The position numbers and the translations under genes are program-made. This document shows positions 60,209 to 64,000 of a stretch of DNA of 64,000 bases, one piece after another. Each line of letters opens with the position of its first letter. Within the stretch, counting starts at the first letter, position 1. Below the pieces are notes generated by a model, which was not told the origin of the DNA, did not search any database, and worked only from the letters and a program-made list of their open reading frames with translations. The stretch spans positions 46,134-110,133 of the forward strand of contig NZ_JNYE01000015.1 in the NCBI RefSeq assembly GCF_000717185.1, in the 5' to 3' direction. Source of the stretch: Kitasatospora phosalacinea. GTDB taxonomy: Bacteria; Actinomycetota; Actinomycetes; Streptomycetales; Streptomycetaceae.

Positions 60209-60628
60209 ATGGCGAAGTACATGCTGATCATGCGGGCGACGGACGAGACCCTGGCGAAGATGTTCGAGACGCCCTTCGAGGAGATGCTCGAAACCGTCGG
60301 CCGCTTCAACGAGGAGCTGATCCGGGCGGGCGTGCTGATCGCCGCCGAGGGCCTGGACGACCCCTCCCAGGGCGCGGTGGTGGCCTACGACGGCGAGGTG
60401 CCGGTGGTCACCGACGGCCCGTACGGGGAGACCAAGGAGCTGTTCGGCGGGTTCTACCTGATCGACGTGGCCTCGAAGGAGGAGGCCGTGGAGTGGGCCA
60501 AGCGCCTCCCGGCGATGCCGGGTTCGAAGTGCGAGGTGCGCCGGGTCCCGTCGATCGACGAGTTCCCGCAGGACAACAAGTGGGTCGCGATCGAGCGGGC
60601 CTGGCGCGAGCGGACCGGCCAGCTCTGA
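60209..60628 (+). CDS. YCII/DGPF-domain protein
   Basis: A 139-residue DGPF (YCII-related) protein: KYMLIMRATDE, AEGLDDPSQGAVVAYDG, VTDGPYGETKELFGGFYLIDV (the DGPY/F signature) and CEVRRVPSIDEF. It is the usual partner of ECF42 sigma factors. ATG at 60209 follows GAGGAGCAGG. Its stop overlaps the sigma-factor start (TGATG), so the two are coupled. Function is unknown, though it is presumed to signal to or be controlled by the sigma factor. Confidence 0.88.
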   Translation: MAKYMLIMRATDETLAKMFETPFEEMLETVGRFNEELIRAGVLIAAEGLDDPSQGAVVAYDGEVPVVTDGPYGETKELFGGFYLIDVASKEEAVEWAKRLPAMPGSKCEVRRVPSIDEFPQDNKWVAIERAWRERTGQL

Positions 60629-61989
60629 TGCCCGCGACCGACGACGACGGCCCGCCGGACCCCGGTGCCGACCCCGAGCCCGACCCCGGCACCGGCACCG
60701 ACCCCGGCACCGGCCCCGGGGTGGTCACCGGACCGGCCCGGCGGGCCGTCGCGGCGGTCTGGCGGATCGAGTCCGCCCGGATCGTCGGGGCGCTGGCCCG
60801 GTACACGGGCGACTTCGCGCTGGCCGAGGACGTCGCCCAGGAGGCCCTGGCGGAGGCGCTGGTCGCCTGGTCGCGCGACGGCGCGCCCGCGAACCCGGTC
60901 GGCTGGCTGCTGACCGCCGCGCGGCGGCGGGCGATCGACGCCTTCCGCCGCCGCGCGGCGCTGGACGAGCGCTACGCGCTGCTGGCCGCGCAGCTCACCG
61001 AGGGGGAGGCCGCCCCGGGCGCGGACCGGCCGGACGAGCTGCCGTGGGACCCGGACCGGATCGACGACGACGTGCTGGCGCTGGTGTTCACCGCCTGCCA
61101 CCCGGTGCTGTCGCCCGAGGCCCGGGTCGCGCTGACGCTGCGCGTGGTGAGCGGCCTGTCCAGCGAGGAGATCGCCCGCGCGTTCCTGGTGCCGGTGCCG
61201 ACCGTGCAGGCCCGGATCACCCGGGCGAAGAAGACCGTGGCCGCGGCCCGCGTCCCGTTCGCCCTGCCGCCCGCCGAGGAGCGCCGGGCCCGGCTGGGCG
61301 CGGTGCTGAGCGTGCTGTACGTGGTGTTCACGGAGGGCTCGACGGCGACGGCGGGCGAGGACCTGCTGCGCCCCGACCTCGCCCACGAGGCCCTGCGGCT
61401 GGCCCGGACGCTGACCGCCCTGCTGCCCGGCGAGCCCGAACCGCACGGCCTGCTGGCCCTGTTCGAGCTCACCGCGGCCCGCTTCCCGGCCCGCACCGGG
61501 CCGGACGGGGAGGCCGTCCTGCTGGAGGACCAGGACCGCACCCGCTGGGACCGCTCGGCGGTCCGGCGCGGCCTGGCCGCCCTGGGCCGGGCCACGTCCG
61601 CGGGGCGCGGCCTGGGCCCGTACGGCCTGCAGGCGGCGATCGCGGCCTGCCACGCGGTGGCGCCCTCGGCAGCGGAGACCGACTGGGAGCGCATCGTGCT
61701 GCTGTACGAGGCGCTGGGCCGGATCGCCCCGTCCCCGGTGGTCGAGCTCAACCGGGCGGTCGCGGTCGCGATGGCGAGCGGCCCGGCCGAGGCGCTGGCC
61801 ATCGTCGACGACCTGCTCGCCGCCGACCGCCTGCCCGGCTCCCACCTCCTGCCGGGCGTCCGCGGCGAACTCCTCACCCGCCTGGGCCGCACCGCCGAGG
61901 CCCGCACCGAGCTCGAACTCGCCGCCCGCCTGTGCCGCAACGCCCGCGAACGCGCCGTCCTGCTCCGCAAGGCGGCCGCCCTGGGCTGA
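60628..61989 (+). CDS. ECF42-type RNA polymerase sigma factor
   Basis: A 453-residue ECF sigma factor. Region 2 is ARIVGALARYTGDFALAEDVAQEALAEALVAW and region 4 LRVVSGLSSEEIARAFLVPVPTVQARITRAKK. A long C-terminal extension (about 200-453) of TPR-like helices (VLYEALGRIAPSPVVELNRAVAVAM, ELLTRLGRTAEARTELELAARL) is diagnostic of ECF42/DUF6596 types. These are controlled through the extension rather than an anti-sigma factor. An N-terminal Asp/Gly/Pro repeat (residues about 5-28) is extra. Coupled to the DGPF gene. Confidence 0.88.
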   Translation: MPATDDDGPPDPGADPEPDPGTGTDPGTGPGVVTGPARRAVAAVWRIESARIVGALARYTGDFALAEDVAQEALAEALVAWSRDGAPANPVGWLLTAARRRAIDAFRRRAALDERYALLAAQLTEGEAAPGADRPDELPWDPDRIDDDVLALVFTACHPVLSPEARVALTLRVVSGLSSEEIARAFLVPVPTVQARITRAKKTVAAARVPFALPPAEERRARLGAVLSVLYVVFTEGSTATAGEDLLRPDLAHEALRLARTLTALLPGEPEPHGLLALFELTAARFPARTGPDGEAVLLEDQDRTRWDRSAVRRGLAALGRATSAGRGLGPYGLQAAIAACHAVAPSAAETDWERIVLLYEALGRIAPSPVVELNRAVAVAMASGPAEALAIVDDLLAADRLPGSHLLPGVRGELLTRLGRTAEARTELELAARLCRNARERAVLLRKAAALG

Positions 61990-62109
61990 ACGGGCCGCCC
62001 ACCGGACGGCCCGCCGCACCGCCTCGCGCATCGCCCCGCCCGCCGTCGTGCCGCCCCCGCGCCTTCACTCCCCCGCAGCTTCACTCCGCCGCAGCTTCAC
62101 TCCGCCGCG

Positions 62110-63822
62110 TCAGTGGCCCAGCGGTGCCGTCCAGTTGAGCACGGTGCCTCCGGCGGGCGGGGCGGTGACGGCGAGGGTGCCGCCGAGGGCGCGGGCGCGT
62201 TCCTCGAGGTTGCGCAGGCCGCTGCGGCGGCCCTGGGCGGGGATGCCGACGCCGTCGTCCTGGACGGTGAGGGCGACGTGGCCGCCCGCGGCCTGGAGGG
62301 TGACTTCGATCCGGCCGGCCCGGGCGTGCCGGGCGGCGTTGCTGAGGGCCTCGCCGAGGACGGCGACCAGGTGGTCGGCGACGGCGGGCGGCACGTCGGT
62401 GTCGAGCAGGCCCTCCATGCTCAGGCGCGGGGCGAAGCCGAGGACGGCCTGGGCCTCCTCGACGACGTGCACGGCGCGGGCCCGCAGGCCCTGCCCGGCC
62501 CCGGCCTCGCGGACCCGCAGGCCGAAGATGGTCGAGCGGATGATCTTGATGGTCTCGTCCAGGTCGCCGACGGCCCGCAGCACCCGGTCGGAGGCTCCGG
62601 GGTGGTCGATGAACCGGGAGGCGCTCTGCAGTGTCATGCCGGTCGCGAACAGCCGCTGGATGGCCAGGTCGTGCAGGTCGCGGGCGATCCGGTCGCGGTC
62701 CTCCAGGACGGCCAACTGCTCGGCGTCGCGCCGCCGTTCGGCCAGTTCCAGGGCGAGTGCGGCCTGGTCGGCGAAGCCCAGCAGCGGGTCGATCTCGCGT
62801 TCGGTGAACTCGGCCTCGCCGCTGCCGCGCACCAGCAGCAGCACGCCCTCGGTGTGGCCCTCGGCCCGCCCCAGCGGCACCGCGACGGCCGGTCCGGTGC
62901 CCGCGAAGCGGGGCACGCAGGCGGGGTAGCGCGGGTCGCCGGTCAGGTCGGGCGAGGTCACCGGGAAGCCGGTCTCGCAGGCCGCGCCGGAGATCGTGCC
63001 GTCCAGCGGCACGTCCACCCCGACCCGCCCGTTGACGTCCCCGCCGAGGGCCAGTTCGACCCGCAGTCCGGCGCCGCCGGGCAGCGTGGTCAGCACGTCG
63101 GCCAGTTTCGCACCGGAGATGTCGCAGGCCCGCTGGGCGATCAGCTCCACCACCTGGGTGCGCGAACTGCCGGACAGCAGGCGGCGGTTGATCTCGGCGG
63201 TGGCGGTCAGCCAGCGCTGGCGGCGCTGCGCCTCCTCGTACAGGCGGGCGTTGTCGATGGCGACGCCCGCGGCGACCGCGAGGGTGGCGATCACCGATTC
63301 GTCGTCGTCGTCGAACCCGGCGGCGCCGCGCTTGTCGGTCAGGTAGATGTTGCCGAACACCTCGTCGCGCACCCGCACCGGCAGGCCCAGGAAGGTCCGC
63401 ATCTCGGGGTGGTGGGCGGGGCAGCCGGTGGACGCCGGGTGCTGCCTGAGGTCCTCCAGGCGCAGCGGGTGCGGGTGCCGGATGAGTTCGCCGAGCAGGC
63501 CCTTGCCGGTGGGGTAGGGGCCGATCCGGGCGATCTCCTCCTCGGCCAGGCCGACGGTGATGAACTGGGAGAGGGTGTCGCCGTCGGGGCCGATGATGCC
63601 GAGCGCCGCGTACTTGGCGTCGGCGAGGACGGCCGCGGCCTCCACGATCCGGCGCAGCACGTGGGTCAGCTCCAGCTCCCGGCCGACCGACAGGACGGCC
63701 TCCAGCAGGCTGTGCACCCGGTCGCGGGTGCCCCGGGCCACGTCGATCCGGGCCTGCAGCTCGGCCAGCAGCTCGTCCAGCCTCAGCTGCGGGATCCGCG
63801 ACCGCGGTTCCTCCTCGCGCAC
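62110..63822 (-). CDS. DevS/DosS-like GAF histidine kinase
   Basis: A 570-residue kinase with two GAF domains (about 30-170 and 185-340; FLGLPVRVRDEVFGNIYLTDKRGAAGF and CETGFPVTSPDL). The HisKA_3 dimerisation helix carries ARDLHDLAIQRLFATGM (H384), and the ATPase domain has VLGEALSNAARHARA, VQDDGVG and SGLRNLEERARALGG. The layout matches DevS/DosS redox or nitric oxide sensors. GTG at 63822 has AGGAGGAG 7 nt upstream; an upstream start at 63954 would add 44 low-complexity residues. The DevR-like regulator at 39464 is a likely partner. Confidence 0.85.
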   Translation of the reverse strand: MREEEPRSRIPQLRLDELLAELQARIDVARGTRDRVHSLLEAVLSVGRELELTHVLRRIVEAAAVLADAKYAALGIIGPDGDTLSQFITVGLAEEEIARIGPYPTGKGLLGELIRHPHPLRLEDLRQHPASTGCPAHHPEMRTFLGLPVRVRDEVFGNIYLTDKRGAAGFDDDDESVIATLAVAAGVAIDNARLYEEAQRRQRWLTATAEINRRLLSGSSRTQVVELIAQRACDISGAKLADVLTTLPGGAGLRVELALGGDVNGRVGVDVPLDGTISGAACETGFPVTSPDLTGDPRYPACVPRFAGTGPAVAVPLGRAEGHTEGVLLLVRGSGEAEFTEREIDPLLGFADQAALALELAERRRDAEQLAVLEDRDRIARDLHDLAIQRLFATGMTLQSASRFIDHPGASDRVLRAVGDLDETIKIIRSTIFGLRVREAGAGQGLRARAVHVVEEAQAVLGFAPRLSMEGLLDTDVPPAVADHLVAVLGEALSNAARHARAGRIEVTLQAAGGHVALTVQDDGVGIPAQGRRSGLRNLEERARALGGTLAVTAPPAGGTVLNWTAPLGH

Positions 63823-64000
63823 CGCGCTCCTCCTCGTCCGTGGCTCCGCCGCCGATTCTCGCAGACGCCCGGGCCCGGTTGGACCCACGGGGTGGGAATG
63901 CGCTAGACGAGTAGTTCCGAAGTCTGCTGGCTTTGCTGGTTCTGCTCCGGGCATGCAGGGAGGGTGTCCAGCATTCGGGTTGTGACGACCGAAGAGCTGG

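Noticed and set aside
63982..64000. Start of another plus-strand gene at a GTG near the window end
   Set aside because: Only six codons (VTTEEL) are visible, with no ribosome-binding site, so it cannot be assessed.

Overview
The window reads as chromosomal DNA from a very GC-rich actinomycete, most like Streptomyces or Kitasatospora. Almost every codon ends in G or C, GTG and TTG starts are common, and several genes appear to be leaderless, with a -10 hexamer 6-8 nt before the start codon. The gene families fit too: mycothiol-dependent maleylpyruvate isomerase-like, DUF4232 lipoprotein, DUF5685, DUF6188, Rv1733c-like, an ECF42-type sigma factor with its DGPF partner, and GAF-type DevS-like kinase. 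No rRNA operon, complete IS element, prophage or CRISPR array is visible. Most of the window is chromosomal housekeeping and accessory genes in short operons.

Layout. 0-12 kb: CtaG-like membrane protein, DUF2254 protein, MarR and XRE-cupin regulators, a small secreted Pro-rich peptide, alpha/beta hydrolase, phosphotransferase-like protein, methyltransferase, a PheS-like orphan ligase behind a possible leader peptide and hairpin, GNAT, a decayed ArsR gene with its operator-like sites still present, and a Clp-N/HTH protein beside a 12-bp-arm palindrome. 12-16 kb: secreted sphingomyelinase-like phosphodiesterase, VOC plus AraC operon, tRNA-Cys, aldehyde dehydrogenase, His-tailed membrane protein, cupin. 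16.7-22.5 kb: a compact, partly overlapping five-gene operon I cannot match to a described system. It encodes two related proteins with a GFLTWP tail (one with zinc ribbon and membrane segments), an Asp/Gly-tailed protein, an asparagine-synthetase-like enzyme without an evident glutaminase cysteine, and an aldehyde dehydrogenase. 22.5-41 kb: M20 peptidase, two-component system behind an 8-bp repeat array, PAF-AH-like hydrolase, IclR divergent from a CoA-transferase pair, double Nudix protein, small conserved proteins, APC permease, and a DevR-like response regulator.

41.2-59.4 kb is the most distinctive region. It holds a split MoxR-type system with the same components as the uncharacterised E. 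coli yehI-yehL-yehM-yehP-yehQ neighbourhood: WGR/DUF4132 proteins, a MoxR AAA+ ATPase, DUF5682, VWA and a SWIM zinc-finger protein. Here DUF5682 and VWA are fused into one 1228-residue protein. The ATPase, fusion and SWIM genes overlap and are probably translationally coupled. The WGR/DUF4132 component is duplicated: one copy keeps WGR but has two internal deletions and a frameshift, and the other is intact but has lost WGR. The likely working model is an ATPase that remodels or loads a VWA/MIDAS scaffold, with SWIM and DUF4132 proteins as targets or effectors.

59.4-64 kb: small membrane protein, DGPF protein plus ECF42-type sigma factor preceded by a matching promoter, and a DevS-like GAF histidine kinase that could partner the response regulator at 39.5 kb.
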